A DNA stretch of 64,000 bases, taken from positions 558,001-622,000 of the forward strand of contig NZ_MRYA01000001.1 in assembly GCF_001921745.1 (NCBI RefSeq). The letters run 5' to 3'. Shown here in pieces: positions 1 through 8,965 of the stretch (position 1 is the first letter of the stretch; each line of letters starts with the position of its first letter). The notes below the pieces were generated by a model. The model saw only the letters and a program-made list of their open reading frames with translations. It made no database searches and was not told where the DNA came from. This DNA is from Psychrobacter sp. Cmf 22.2. GTDB taxonomy: Bacteria > Pseudomonadota > Gammaproteobacteria > Pseudomonadales > Moraxellaceae. Made by a program: the position numbers and the translations under genes.

Positions 1-816
1 CAACTCATGCTAATTCAATCTTTGTTAGATTTAAGTGAGAACAATAGTGCGCAGATATTGATAACTACTCATAGCCCAGCGCTCGCAAGTACAATAAATT
101 ATGAATATATAAGATTCATAAAAAAAGAAAATAGAGTACATGATATTAGTCAAGGACATAATACTAGTCTAGATGAGGTGTGCGCTACTTTAGGTATTAT
201 GCCTACAATTTCTTCTTCTAATGATTTGAGTAGAATCAAAGTTATTCTATGTTTAGAAGGCATCAACGATGTTAAGTTTTTTTATAATATAAGTAACTTA
301 TTTGATATTGATCTAGAAAATGATTGTAGGATATTGGTAATTCCTTTAGGTGGTAACACTCTTCTTGAATGGGTTAATAAATCATACTTAGACAAGTTGA
401 CCTTACCTCAAATACATATATATGATAATGATGTTGCAAAATATCAAGATGCTATAGATATTGTAAATGAACGGACAGACGGGTCTTTCGGTTGCTTAAC
501 GCGCATGGTAGAGATTGAAAACTACGTACATCCATCTTTAATTAAAAGTATTTATAATATTGATGAAGATTATTTCGTAGACAACAATAATTGGAAAGAA
601 GAATGGGTGACTCATAATGTACCAAAAAACTTAAATGAATTTCTAACTGATTTGTCACAAAGACGAGGCACAGAAATACTTAATCACGGAAAATCAAAAA
701 TAAAAAGTAAGTTTGCAGACGAAGGTGCTAAGCTGATGACCGTAGAGCTTTTACAAGATTTGAATGTCTTTGATGAAGTTAATGATTGGTTTAGTGGAAT
801 AAAAGCATTCCTTTGA
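1..816 (+). CDS. OLD-family ATPase/TOPRIM nuclease, C-terminal part (5' end outside window)
   Basis: The frame is open from the first base, so the gene starts upstream and only about 270 C-terminal residues are visible. The beginning carries the end of an ABC-type ATPase: a hydrophobic strand followed by THSPALAS, the typical H-loop of AAA/OLD proteins. It is followed by a TOPRIM-like domain with an acidic LEGINDVKFF motif near residue 83 and IYDND near 137, which would bind the catalytic metals. The family (OLD nucleases, including GajA-like proteins and retron- or abortive-infection-associated ATPases) acts in phage defence. The stretch is clearly more AT-rich than the genes to its right, which suggests horizontal transfer and that the window begins inside the end of a defence island. 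The exact system cannot be named without the upstream partner. Confidence 0.7.
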   Translation, partial: QLMLIQSLLDLSENNSAQILITTHSPALASTINYEYIRFIKKENRVHDISQGHNTSLDEVCATLGIMPTISSSNDLSRIKVILCLEGINDVKFFYNISNLFDIDLENDCRILVIPLGGNTLLEWVNKSYLDKLTLPQIHIYDNDVAKYQDAIDIVNERTDGSFGCLTRMVEIENYVHPSLIKSIYNIDEDYFVDNNNWKEEWVTHNVPKNLNEFLTDLSQRRGTEILNHGKSKIKSKFADEGAKLMTVELLQDLNVFDEVNDWFSGIKAFL

Positions 817-1014
817 GAGATATCTAGCAACGTAAGTTTTACTCATAGTAAAAGTTGAGAACCAAAATCGTGCGTGGTTTTACTGTGGGCGGCACCAGCT
901 GATTTTTTATGCCATCTTCTGTATAATATAAGGGCAGGCGGAAACCGTGGCTCTGCACTTTTTTATTTTTTATCTCGGGACGGACCGATACTTTGATTAT
1001 GCACCTTACGTGCT

Positions 1015-1470
1015 TTGGAGTCTTGGTTGATTACCTTATCCCCCCTCAAACGTCGCCTCTTATATGTGACGGTCTTTGAAATTATCGCTATTATCTCGTC
1101 CACTTATGTATTGATGAAGCTTAGCGGCAGCAACGCGGCAGAGTCTTTGCCAGTTGCGGTGATGGTGTCATTGGCCGCTGTGATTTGGAACTTTATATAT
1201 AACACCGCTTTTGAAGCATGGGAGCGTCGCCAGCAGGTGGCAAAGCGTACATTACTGATACGCAGCATTCATGCCTTTGGTTTTGAAGGCGGCTTGGTGT
1301 TGGTTTGCCTACCGATTTATATGATTTGGTACGACGTTGGTTTGCTAGAAGCCTTTATGATGGAGGTAGCATTACTGCTTTTCTTCTTAGTTTACACTTT
1401 CGTTTTTACCTTGATTTTTGACAAGATATTTACCTTCCCAAACCAGCATAAGCCAGCCTCTGCTTCTTAA
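1015..1470 (+). CDS. PACE-type (AceI-like) small multidrug efflux membrane protein
   Basis: This 151-residue protein has four hydrophobic helices arranged as two similar pairs, the layout of the proteobacterial antimicrobial compound efflux (PACE) family. The first pair has the FE motif near residue 21 and WN/FE around residues 60-68. The second pair repeats it with FGFEGG near residue 90. These acidic residues are typical of the proton-coupled transport site. Relatives such as Acinetobacter AceI export chlorhexidine and short diamines. The only workable start is TTG at 1015; no convincing Shine-Dalgarno is visible, so the start is moderately uncertain. The gene stands alone and ends before a bidirectional terminator shared with the crotonase gene. 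Confidence 0.8.
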   Translation: MESWLITLSPLKRRLLYVTVFEIIAIISSTYVLMKLSGSNAAESLPVAVMVSLAAVIWNFIYNTAFEAWERRQQVAKRTLLIRSIHAFGFEGGLVLVCLPIYMIWYDVGLLEAFMMEVALLLFFLVYTFVFTLIFDKIFTFPNQHKPASAS

Positions 1471-1521
1471 CCGACACTAATATATCAAAGTACTGCTTAT
1501 TGTTTATAGACTGTGCTCAAA

Positions 1522-1550
1522 AAAAAGCTGCCTATTATTGGCAGCTTTTT
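1522..1550. terminator. Bidirectional intrinsic terminator between PACE gene and crotonase gene
   Basis: An 11-bp inverted repeat (AAAAAGCTGCC at 1522-1532 and its complement at 1540-1550) has a 7-nt loop and A/T tracts on both sides. It lies between two convergent genes and would serve both. Confidence 0.85.
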
Positions 1551-1578
1551 GAGTAACGTATGCAAATATAAAGAGGTG

Positions 1579-2376
1579 TTATTTGCCTTTATAAACTGGC
1601 TTGCGCTTTTCCATAAATGCCGTAACGCCCTCGACAAAGTCATCAGTGACTGCCATCATATTTTGTTGTTCAACTTCCATATCAAGCGCTTCATTGAGTC
1701 CAGAAAAAGCATGTACATTAATCATATGCTTCATAGACGCCAAGGCTTTCCCAGGTAAGCTGCTTAGGCGAGTGGCTAAAGTGTATACAGCAGCATCTAA
1801 TTCCTCACTGCTGACCACATTATTGACCAAATTTAGACGAGCCATATCTTCTGCTTTAACTTTGTCACCCAGCATGATTAATTCAGTGGTTTTCGCTGCA
1901 CCGATCATCTGATTGAGTAGGTAAGTACCGCCTGCATCTGGAATCAAGCCGATATTAACAAAGGCTTGTACAAATTTCGCATTCTCACTTGCCACTCGAA
2001 AATCACAAGTGAGTGCCAAGTTCATGGCAGCGCCTGCAACCGCGCCTTCTAATTTTGCGATAATAGGCTTGTGAATGTGACGCAGCTTTAAGCTAACCTC
2101 AGCTATCTCTTTTAGCATATAATCAAGCTTGCCTGCTAATACTTCAGAATCCAATCCACCTTCTAGCATCTCACCAATATCACCGCCACTCGAAAAGTTG
2201 TTACCAGCACCTTGTAACACAATCACCCGCACTTCTGCATCGTTATCCGCTTTATCGAGGGCTTCCATGATGGCTATTTTCATTGCCGTACTAAAAGCAT
2301 TTAAGGTCTTTGGGCTGTTCATGGTGATGGTGGCGATATGGTTTTCGCTTTGATACTCAACGAGAGGTTGGGACAT
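1579..2376 (-). CDS. Enoyl-CoA hydratase/isomerase (crotonase) family protein
   Basis: This 265-residue protein has the full crotonase fold. NNFSSGGDIGEM near residue 60 forms the first oxyanion-hole loop, and GAVAGAAMNLAL near residue 110 forms the second. The segment IPDAGGT near residue 145 has Asp where hydratases carry their second catalytic Glu. That pattern is closer to PaaG-type and enoyl-CoA isomerases than to true hydratases, so double-bond isomerisation or side-chain degradation of an acyl-CoA is more likely than classic hydration. The C-terminus (VEGVTAFMEKRKPVYKG) is typical of the family. It is monocistronic and divergent from the following hydrolase; the natural substrate cannot be read from sequence. 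Confidence 0.85.
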   Translation of the reverse strand: MSQPLVEYQSENHIATITMNSPKTLNAFSTAMKIAIMEALDKADNDAEVRVIVLQGAGNNFSSGGDIGEMLEGGLDSEVLAGKLDYMLKEIAEVSLKLRHIHKPIIAKLEGAVAGAAMNLALTCDFRVASENAKFVQAFVNIGLIPDAGGTYLLNQMIGAAKTTELIMLGDKVKAEDMARLNLVNNVVSSEELDAAVYTLATRLSSLPGKALASMKHMINVHAFSGLNEALDMEVEQQNMMAVTDDFVEGVTAFMEKRKPVYKGK

Positions 2377-2763
2377 GTTGGATTTCCTTGTCTTATATAG
2401 TTGTTTAAACCTGTTATTAGTAAATAAAAAGGAATGATAATATTGAAGCTCGGACTACCAGTGCCGATTACTATAGCAGCTTGCTATGATTATAAAAGCA
2501 GGTTCTGTGAGCGCTAGAGCCACAGTAATATAAATAATATATAGAAGATTATGAATCAGGGGTCAGTCTCGTTACTTGATAAAGACAATGTATTTATTTA
2601 AATTTGCTTACATTCATTACGAAAAACCCTACTAGGCGACAGAGGGTTTGTGTCTTATGCTAAAGCATAAAAACCTGTATATAAAAATACTCACAAACAA
2701 GCCAATCGCTTTTTGCTTATAAACAACTATAGTTAATTGACTACATCAGACAAGGACGCTTCT
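2377..2763. other. Intergenic region with small hairpins, no gene seen
   Basis: This 387-bp divergent spacer lies between the crotonase gene and the alpha/beta hydrolase. It contains ATAGCA-GCT-TGCTAT at 2472-2486, a hairpin with arms AAACCCT (2624-2630) and AGGGTTT (2643-2649), and TTATGC/GCATAA just after it. None has a following T tract. No open frame with coding character is seen. Confidence 0.5.
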
Positions 2764-3576
2764 ATGCCATATATACAAATCAACAATGCCAATATTTATT
2801 ACGAGGACAGTGCGCCCAATGATCAAGATAAACCGGTCATGGTGTTCGCTCATGGTCTGCTGTGGAGTACGCGGATGTATGATAAGCAGGTCGCTCATTT
2901 TAAAGAAGATTATCGCTGTATTGCTTTTGATTTTCGCGGACAAGGACAGTCGCAGATTACCAAATCTGGTTATGATATGGACTCTTTAACTGATGATACC
3001 ATCGCGCTATTAGACGCTCTTGATATCGATAGTTGTCATTTTGTAGGTTTGTCTATGGGTGGGTTTATTGGGCAACGAATCGCTATAAACCGTCCAGAAC
3101 TTTTGTCCTCTTTGATACTACTTGAGACGTCATCTGATCCTGAAGATCCCAAAAATGTCCCGCAGTACCGTAAACTCATTACTGCGATCCGATGGTTAGG
3201 GATGAAGCGCGTTAGTAAAAAAGTAATGCCTATTATGTTTGGCAGTAGTTTTTTGGCAGACAAATCGCGCAAATCTGAATGCAAAGAGTGGCTGGCGCAG
3301 ATTCAAGGCAATCATAAGGTTGGGGTGACTAAGGCGACAATGGGCGTTATCGAACGTAACGGAACCTATGAGCATCTGAGAAGTATCACCGCGCCAACAC
3401 TGATCGTAGTCGGTGATGAAGACGCCGCGACCCCTTATTCAAAGTCTGAGCGCATGCACTTTGCCATTAAAAGCTCTAAGCTTGCAGTCATCAAGCGAGC
3501 TGGTCATACAGCGACTGTAGAAGAACCTGAGCAAGTAAATACCGTAATGAGTAAGTTTTTAGAGTGCTGCGTGTAG
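2764..3576 (+). CDS. Alpha/beta hydrolase
   Basis: This is a complete 270-residue alpha/beta hydrolase. The HG oxyanion motif occurs in VFAHGLLWS near residue 31. The nucleophile elbow is GLSMGG near residue 97, the acid lies in VGDEDAATP, and the catalytic His lies in AGHTATVEEPE near the end. I place the start at ATG 2764 because AAGGA at 2752-2756 sits seven bases upstream; an earlier in-frame TTG at 2737 has no such site. Family members include esterases, 3-oxoadipate enol-lactonase-like enzymes and haloperoxidase-like proteins. No neighbour points to a substrate. A strong terminator follows. Confidence 0.85.
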   Translation: MPYIQINNANIYYEDSAPNDQDKPVMVFAHGLLWSTRMYDKQVAHFKEDYRCIAFDFRGQGQSQITKSGYDMDSLTDDTIALLDALDIDSCHFVGLSMGGFIGQRIAINRPELLSSLILLETSSDPEDPKNVPQYRKLITAIRWLGMKRVSKKVMPIMFGSSFLADKSRKSECKEWLAQIQGNHKVGVTKATMGVIERNGTYEHLRSITAPTLIVVGDEDAATPYSKSERMHFAIKSSKLAVIKRAGHTATVEEPEQVNTVMSKFLECCV

Positions 3577-3595
3577 TACATAAAGTCTAATTGAT

Positions 3596-3628
3596 AAAAA
3601 CCGCTACCCAGTTAAGGCAGCGGTTTTT
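3596..3628. terminator. Intrinsic terminator after alpha/beta hydrolase
   Basis: Arms AAAAACCGCT (3596-3605) and AGCGGTTTTT (3619-3628) are followed by further T residues. The site lies between convergent genes, so it can also end the minus-strand lyase transcript. Confidence 0.85.
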
Positions 3629-3659
3629 TTAGGTTAATGTATCGTATAAATCATCAATT

Positions 3660-4769
3660 TTACAAACGTGGTTTGTAGTCACTATTGCCATCATTAATAG
3701 TACCAAACACTTCTGCACGATTCACAACTTCATGCGCCCAAGCGCGATGTGTTGCAGGCTCTAACATCGTATTGTTATATTTAAATACTGCTTTAGCTTC
3801 ACTATGGAGTATCGCTTGAGCCTCATCTAACATGCTAAGCGGCACGCAATAAGCTTGCTGTACCAAAGCAATTTGGCTTGGATGAATGACGGTTTTACCG
3901 ACTAAGCCCAAGCTGACATCGCGTGTCAGCTCTTGCATAAACAGCGTTGGTTGATCTAAATACTCAAACACGGGCGCGCTAAGATAAAAACCATGCGGTA
4001 CAAAGCAGCCAAGCAGTTGATAAGCGAGCGTACCAATCGGAGTATCGTAGACGACACTATTCTTTGGACGACGCAAACGCAGCGCGGCAAACAAGTCGTT
4101 GCCACCAATGCGTAAGGCATAGACGGGCTGGTTAAAAGCTTCTTTAAAACCAATCGCCAACTCTTGATTATGATGCGGATTGAATAAGGCGGCAGTCTCC
4201 AAGGTTGGCATCAATAACTGATCCGTACTGACATTTTGACAGGCCATACGCCAATTCGACAAGCTATACATATCGACTTTGGGCATCACAAAACCATCAA
4301 CGAGGTTAATATGAGCAAAATCTGTAAGTTGTTGTAGTATCATCGGATTACGTGGGCGTACAAAGACTAGCGGCCGCGTTGGCTGCGTCTGAATATTTGC
4401 CTGTCCTGAGGGCATATTGATGCTATCGACGTGCATCGCCCACGTATGAAGTAGTGCCTGCAAGCGCTCAAGTGCCAGCTCGACATCGCTATGGCTAACG
4501 GCATCTTCTAAACAAATAATAATGCTATTAATCGTCGGTAATTTATCACGCTTAATGACTTGCCAAATGTCTTGACGGGTAGCAGGCATATAAAGGCTTG
4601 CGCCAAGCTGATAGGGATGATAAGTGTGCGGCTTGATCATAGCATGACGCTCAGTGATCAGGTGTTCATAAGATTGTGTGTGGCTATAAATGCTTGTTTC
4701 GTTGTTTGGCGTATCTGACATAGTTGGCATCATAAATAAGGATAAATGAGAAATTATAAAAAGTGACAA
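3660..4769 (-). CDS. HpcH/HpaI-like TIM-barrel C-C bond lyase of the Ter biosynthetic operon
   Basis: This is a CitE/HpcH-type TIM-barrel protein. The conserved part starts at QLGASLYMPATR. IICLEDAV carries the acidic metal-binding residues, PLVFVRPRNP holds the Arg of the substrate pocket, and VDGFVMPKVD and LRIGGNDLF are further barrel strands; GKTVIHPSQI near the end is typical of citrate-lyase beta relatives. In Ter loci this lyase is predicted to act with PRTases, a HAD phosphatase and an ATP-grasp enzyme in making a nucleoside-like compound (prediction, not biochemistry). It is the last gene of the minus-strand operon, 21 bp after the StiP-type gene. The start is uncertain: ATGs at 4769, about 4733, 4721 and 4641 all lack a clear Shine-Dalgarno. 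Confidence 0.8.
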   Translation of the reverse strand: MSLFIISHLSLFMMPTMSDTPNNETSIYSHTQSYEHLITERHAMIKPHTYHPYQLGASLYMPATRQDIWQVIKRDKLPTINSIIICLEDAVSHSDVELALERLQALLHTWAMHVDSINMPSGQANIQTQPTRPLVFVRPRNPMILQQLTDFAHINLVDGFVMPKVDMYSLSNWRMACQNVSTDQLLMPTLETAALFNPHHNQELAIGFKEAFNQPVYALRIGGNDLFAALRLRRPKNSVVYDTPIGTLAYQLLGCFVPHGFYLSAPVFEYLDQPTLFMQELTRDVSLGLVGKTVIHPSQIALVQQAYCVPLSMLDEAQAILHSEAKAVFKYNNTMLEPATHRAWAHEVVNRAEVFGTINDGNSDYKPRL

Positions 4770-4790
4770 AGAGTGGAGTATTACAATGCG

Positions 4791-5960
4791 CTAATCGTCT
4801 TTGCCACGCTGCTTAATAAGAGTGATGGCTTGATAGGGCAGTATTTTAGCACCTAAAACACTGATAGCAATATTACGATTGCTACATAAATGACGTAATA
4901 GCACTGTGTCAGGGTGCTCAGCAGTTGCTAACAAGATACGCTCAGGGTCGCGGCGTAATATGGCTCTTGTGGCTTCTGCAATCGTCGGTTTAATGCGATT
5001 ACGGTTGGTAATGTCGTAGTCCGCTGCGATTTTATCTATCAGCTTGGCAGTCTGATATCGGGGCTGCATAAACGTCGGCAAACATTGCTCTGCTATCGTC
5101 AGTGTTCGCCGCGCGTTATCGATTTGCTCGATAAATTTTAGGCTATGGTCTGCCTCTACCAAATTATCATAAAACACGCTGCGATGTAGCCCTGATTGCG
5201 GCTCGGTATACAGACTACGAGATATCAGTCCTGAGACGGTACTGTTTAGCAGTCCTGATGGGATTAGCCAGTCATCAGTACTGGCTGCCAGCCAAGCGAC
5301 TCCTGCTGGATCAGCAAGTGTTAATAAAGGAATGATACCAGCGCCTTGATGATAAATACTGGCAAAATATGGATGATTGGGGTCACTAAAGGCTTCTAAA
5401 CTGCGTGCTAGTTCTTGATAAATCGCGCCTTTACCCGTCCAGCCATCGACAAATACGATGGGACTGTTTGGATAAGCCTCCAATATCATCTGTAGTGCGA
5501 CTGGATCAAGACCGCGATCACGAATGATGCTGACGCCATAATGCACACTGGGCAAAGAATAACTGCTAGCGGCATCTGTTAAGGCTCGCTGCAATAACAC
5601 CCCAATCGGCAAACCTGCCCGTACCAAGCTGACCAGTACCAGCGGACACTCATCATGAACAGTATGCTGAAAAGTATGATGTAGCGTATGGGCCAAATGA
5701 GCAATATCAGTCGCGCATCTATTTGTGCCTTGATCTAGGGCTTGTGCGTATAGCTGCTCATGCATGGCGGACGGTGCTTGCTCTAAAGTCAGCATGTCTG
5801 AATAGTGACGCTGACCACTTTGAATAAGTGCTTCTTTTTGGCTGACTGGCACATCGGCCACCGTCTCTTTATCGACGATATCAAGTAGTACCGTCACATC
5901 ACTGGCAAGATAACTGCCTGAGCTGTATTTTTTTAGTTGTTGAATATTGGGGTTGGTCAT
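4791..5960 (-). CDS. StiP-family phosphoribosyltransferase-like protein with C-terminal PELOTA domain
   Basis: This 389-residue protein belongs to the family annotated as StiP. The N-terminal two thirds is PRTase-like: SLVRAGLPIG at residues 111-120 matches the first phosphate-binding loop, and FVDGWTGKG near 171-178 sits where PRTases carry the PRPP loop, with one usual acid replaced by Gly-Trp. The last roughly 55 residues (ILLATAEHP to the end) resemble a PELOTA RNA-binding-like domain. Databases also call the family a cysteine protease, a label the sequence itself does not support. In Ter operons it is predicted to attach a base to phosphoribose. It lies 38 bp after the HAD gene and 21 bp before the lyase, in the same operon. 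Confidence 0.82.
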   Translation of the reverse strand: MTNPNIQQLKKYSSGSYLASDVTVLLDIVDKETVADVPVSQKEALIQSGQRHYSDMLTLEQAPSAMHEQLYAQALDQGTNRCATDIAHLAHTLHHTFQHTVHDECPLVLVSLVRAGLPIGVLLQRALTDAASSYSLPSVHYGVSIIRDRGLDPVALQMILEAYPNSPIVFVDGWTGKGAIYQELARSLEAFSDPNHPYFASIYHQGAGIIPLLTLADPAGVAWLAASTDDWLIPSGLLNSTVSGLISRSLYTEPQSGLHRSVFYDNLVEADHSLKFIEQIDNARRTLTIAEQCLPTFMQPRYQTAKLIDKIAADYDITNRNRIKPTIAEATRAILRRDPERILLATAEHPDTVLLRHLCSNRNIAISVLGAKILPYQAITLIKQRGKDD

Positions 5961-5998
5961 AGAAGGTTTTTTTCTCGTATAGGCTGTTATTGTTATAA

Positions 5999-6820
5999 TT
6001 ACTGAGAATTAATATTGTCGTGCAGTTGACCATGATTGGGCATACCGTACCAATCCAATAGTTGTAAAAACGGCAAATCGGCTAAGCTATCACCAAAACC
6101 AAAACTTGGCCGTTGACTGTCTAAATGATGGTCTAATAAAAACTGTACGGCATGGCGCTTGTGCACTGCATGCGGCAGTATGGCAAGATTATTAGCGTTT
6201 ACGTGCACATAAAAGTCCTGCTCAAAATCACGTATCAATGTAGGCAGCTTCTTGGCTAATTCTATCAATGCTTGATGGTCTTTTTGCGCATGTTTAATCG
6301 CCAAATAAATGGTCAGCTCTTCATTAACAGAACCATTATTAAAACTATCGATATGCGGAGTAAATACTAGCTGACTGTTATCGTTTTTACTATGGTTTGC
6401 AAATAATTGGCTCAATTGGTTCAGCTTATCCTGTAAGGGTGCAAGCTCGTTATACATATACTGCTGCCACGTACTTAATAGCTCACCATCAGAAGTCAAA
6501 ATAATCGCACCGTGGGTTAAGACTTGCCAACTGTTAAAAGGCAGTTTAACGCGCGTGATTTCATAACGGTCGCGTGCAGTGACGACTATTAAGTCAGTGC
6601 TCACAAGCAGCCAATTTAAAAAGGCTGTTTGCCGCTGACTCATAAAGCTCAATGGTGCGCCTTGTTTATTGACCGTGGCACATACTAGATTTTTGGTTTC
6701 AGAAGTGGATAAACCCCACGCATCAATTTTACGCTGAGTTTGAAACAGCGTATCGTCCAAATCCATAAGTGTATAAGGTTTGATGATGTCAGGGTTGGTC
6801 TTAAAAAACGGGATAGTCAT
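5999..6820 (-). CDS. HAD-superfamily phosphatase of the Ter biosynthetic operon
   Basis: This 273-residue HAD hydrolase shows all main motifs. DLDDT at residues 20-24 supplies the nucleophile and acid/base Asp, VVTARD near 79-84 is motif II, and FGDSLADLPFL near 241-251 is motif IV, which binds Mg2+. The insert between motifs II and IV is long, as in the C2-cap (Cof or sucrose-phosphatase-like) class that acts on small phosphorylated metabolites. Its place between two PRTase-type genes (70 bp after the TRSP gene and 38 bp before the StiP gene) suggests that it dephosphorylates the nucleotide-like intermediate of the pathway. The substrate is unknown. Confidence 0.82.
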   Translation of the reverse strand: MTIPFFKTNPDIIKPYTLMDLDDTLFQTQRKIDAWGLSTSETKNLVCATVNKQGAPLSFMSQRQTAFLNWLLVSTDLIVVTARDRYEITRVKLPFNSWQVLTHGAIILTSDGELLSTWQQYMYNELAPLQDKLNQLSQLFANHSKNDNSQLVFTPHIDSFNNGSVNEELTIYLAIKHAQKDHQALIELAKKLPTLIRDFEQDFYVHVNANNLAILPHAVHKRHAVQFLLDHHLDSQRPSFGFGDSLADLPFLQLLDWYGMPNHGQLHDNINSQ

Positions 6821-6890
6821 AAAAGTGTCCGTAAATGATGAGTGTAAAAATCAGAGCATAACCTAGTCAGAGCATAGCTTGGAGAGTAGT

Positions 6891-8183
6891 CTAAAACGTA
6901 GGACTCACCACCAACACATTATCCAAACTTTGCCACATTCTATCGACACTATCAGCAGGTGTCTCCACACACAGTACAATCAAGTCCCAATCTTTTGGCT
7001 CAACGTTATAGACAAAGTTGGTCATGCCCAGCCCATAATTGTCGTCAAAACTCATCATTGTACTAATCGCACCACCAGGCGCAATGGGTGAGCGTGTTAA
7101 TGCACTAAATTTGACGGTTGGTACTGTTTCAGAGCTTTGTATTTGTGTCTCTTTTTCAAGCCATTCCGCCAATAAAAACGGCAACCAAACAAATTCATTA
7201 CTGCCCAAAACCAAAATCCGCTCAGGCAACTGTTTTTGTTCAAACTGTAGCTGACCGCTAAACTGAGCAAATGCCTTTTGAAACTTCAATAAATAGTCAG
7301 CGAACCCATCTGTACTATCGAGTGTTGGTAAGCGTCCCCAGTTACCAGTATTGCCTAATGGCTGGCTACCAGCATCAGTGGTATCAACCGATGGCATGAT
7401 AATTGCTTTAGGGTTTGGCGCATCTGTCCATCTCCAAGTACCAGACAACAAATGATGGCGTTGAAAGTCGATATTAGGTAGACATGCTGATACCTGATCA
7501 GAGACTGGCTCGTCCGCGTCAGTCACAGTCTGGTTTAGATTTAGAGACCAATCAACCAATGTGGTGAGATGTACTTGTTCTAGCTCTGTGAGTCCTGAGT
7601 TGCGTAAAGCTGTCACGACATTGATGCAAGTATTGCCTGTCGACGCTTCGTCATCGACCATGACAAGTGTTCTGCTGGCAAGTAGCTTTGCTTGTATGGC
7701 TTTATCAGCGCTTTTATAGATCAGATGCTGACTGGCATGACTATGATCTTCGCTAAAGGTGGTTAAGAGGGCGTTTTCGTCACCATCTGCATGCTGGGCA
7801 TGACGAGTAGAGTTTAGCAGAAAGGCATTTGGATAGCGCGTTTGTAGCGCTTGATGAACACCAGCAGATAAACCAACGGCAGTTTCTGCCATTCCAATGA
7901 CTAAAATTGGCTCAGGCAAGTCACTAGGAATTGAGTTTGCCAAATCAGTAAACGCTTGGCGCATGGTAGTAGGCGCAACTGGAATATGACGACCCAAGAC
8001 TTTTGATACAAACAAAAATGCACGCTTTGGATTGATACGCTGCGCAAATCCAAGTAAATCTTCTAACTGATAATGGTCGTTTTGTTCCAAGTCATTATTA
8101 CTTGTCACCCCTTTGGTTTGGTAGGTCAAACTGAGTGTACCGCGAGGTAGGGCGATGGTTGTATGCTTCTGCTGAGATGACAT
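6891..8183 (-). CDS. Phosphoribosyltransferase with C-terminal TRSP domain
   Basis: This 430-residue protein is the first gene of the four-gene minus-strand operon. Its N-terminal half is a PRTase: GMAETAVGLS near residue 97 and the PRPP loop VMVDDEASTGNT near 174-185. The C-terminal domain contains the motif that names the TRSP family, LTRSPIAPGG, near residue 362, preceded by VLGSNEFVWLP. AAAGGAAC six bases upstream of ATG 8183 supports the start. In the published analysis of Ter operons this protein is one of two PRTases expected to build the glycosidic bond of a nucleoside-like metabolite. No member has a proven reaction that I know of. Confidence 0.85.
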   Translation of the reverse strand: MSSQQKHTTIALPRGTLSLTYQTKGVTSNNDLEQNDHYQLEDLLGFAQRINPKRAFLFVSKVLGRHIPVAPTTMRQAFTDLANSIPSDLPEPILVIGMAETAVGLSAGVHQALQTRYPNAFLLNSTRHAQHADGDENALLTTFSEDHSHASQHLIYKSADKAIQAKLLASRTLVMVDDEASTGNTCINVVTALRNSGLTELEQVHLTTLVDWSLNLNQTVTDADEPVSDQVSACLPNIDFQRHHLLSGTWRWTDAPNPKAIIMPSVDTTDAGSQPLGNTGNWGRLPTLDSTDGFADYLLKFQKAFAQFSGQLQFEQKQLPERILVLGSNEFVWLPFLLAEWLEKETQIQSSETVPTVKFSALTRSPIAPGGAISTMMSFDDNYGLGMTNFVYNVEPKDWDLIVLCVETPADSVDRMWQSLDNVLVVSPTF

Positions 8184-8965
8184 TGAGGTTCCTTTAAGCT
8201 TTTAATTTTATAGTGTGACAATTAGGGCAGATGATAACTGAAATGTCATTGTAAAGTGCAGGATTTATACACTTTACAAAAAAAAGTAAAGATAAGATAC
8301 GAGTAAAAATATTGATTAATTAGATGCTTATTAATTGTATTCGTATAAACGAATTTAAATAAAAATTTGAATCAATTTTTATTTAAATTCAGCTTGTTTA
8401 TTAGTCAAATGTCATTTATCGGAAGATAACTCCCTTTATCGGACAATATTGTGCTAATGCTTGCTAGTAATTATTCCTTAAGTAATAATATTGAAAAATC
8501 CTTCTATAGAACAGGTACTACGATATTTAACTAATATTAAAGCGCAGTAGGTAATATAGTTTTATTTGAAAGAGTAAAAACCGCTGTCCGTTCTTTTTAT
8601 CTTCTTATAAATAAAGATTAATAAATACAACTGTTTAATCAATAGTTTAGTATTTATAACTGGGTTTACTTATATTAAATTATTGAATTTATTACATTTA
8701 TAGAAATATTTTAGTTTTCTATAGTTAAAGGTCGTAAATTTGGACTGTAACAACCGCAAAGCGATTATTTATTACAGCTATAAAGTTAAATGGTTTAACT
8801 AAATGCAGCTATGCTTTTATAACAATCATACTGTAATTTTAATAAAAATTATAAATTAAACAATTCTACTATAAACTGTATATGCCATTTATTTTGACTA
8901 TGAACTTTGTCTAAATAGCTTGGTGCTAAAAAATCTAGCTATATTTACAAAAAAAGGAGTGGTCT
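8184..8965. other. AT-rich divergent intergenic region (782 bp)
   Basis: This long, very AT-rich spacer lies between the PRTase-TRSP operon (minus) and the V4R gene (plus), so it must hold the promoters of both. It contains a 17-bp perfect inverted repeat (separate entry), with ATTCG-TATAAA-CGAAT directly in front of it at 8339-8354. No coding frame is visible. Its size and palindromes suggest a regulatory region or an unrecognised small RNA. Confidence 0.5.
8351..8390. repeat. 17-bp perfect inverted repeat in the TRSP/V4R promoter region
   Basis: GAATTTAAATAAAAATT at 8351-8367 is exactly mirrored at 8374-8390 around a 6-nt centre. It lies upstream of both divergent genes, so it is not an ordinary gene-end terminator. 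It could be an operator, a cruciform-forming element or the end of a small RNA. Confidence 0.7.

Noticed and set aside
973..990. TCGG-GACGGA-CCGA hairpin before the PACE gene, reminiscent of one half of a guanidine-II (mini-ykkC) riboswitch
   Set aside because: The class needs two tandem hairpins with ACGR loops; only one imperfect hairpin is present and no second is found within the leader.
2559..2570. GGGGTCAGTCTC repeated exactly at 10963-10974, similar to a motif near REP-associated transposases
   Set aside because: Only 12 bp, the second copy is inside the sotB coding sequence, and no transposase or longer repeat surrounds either copy.
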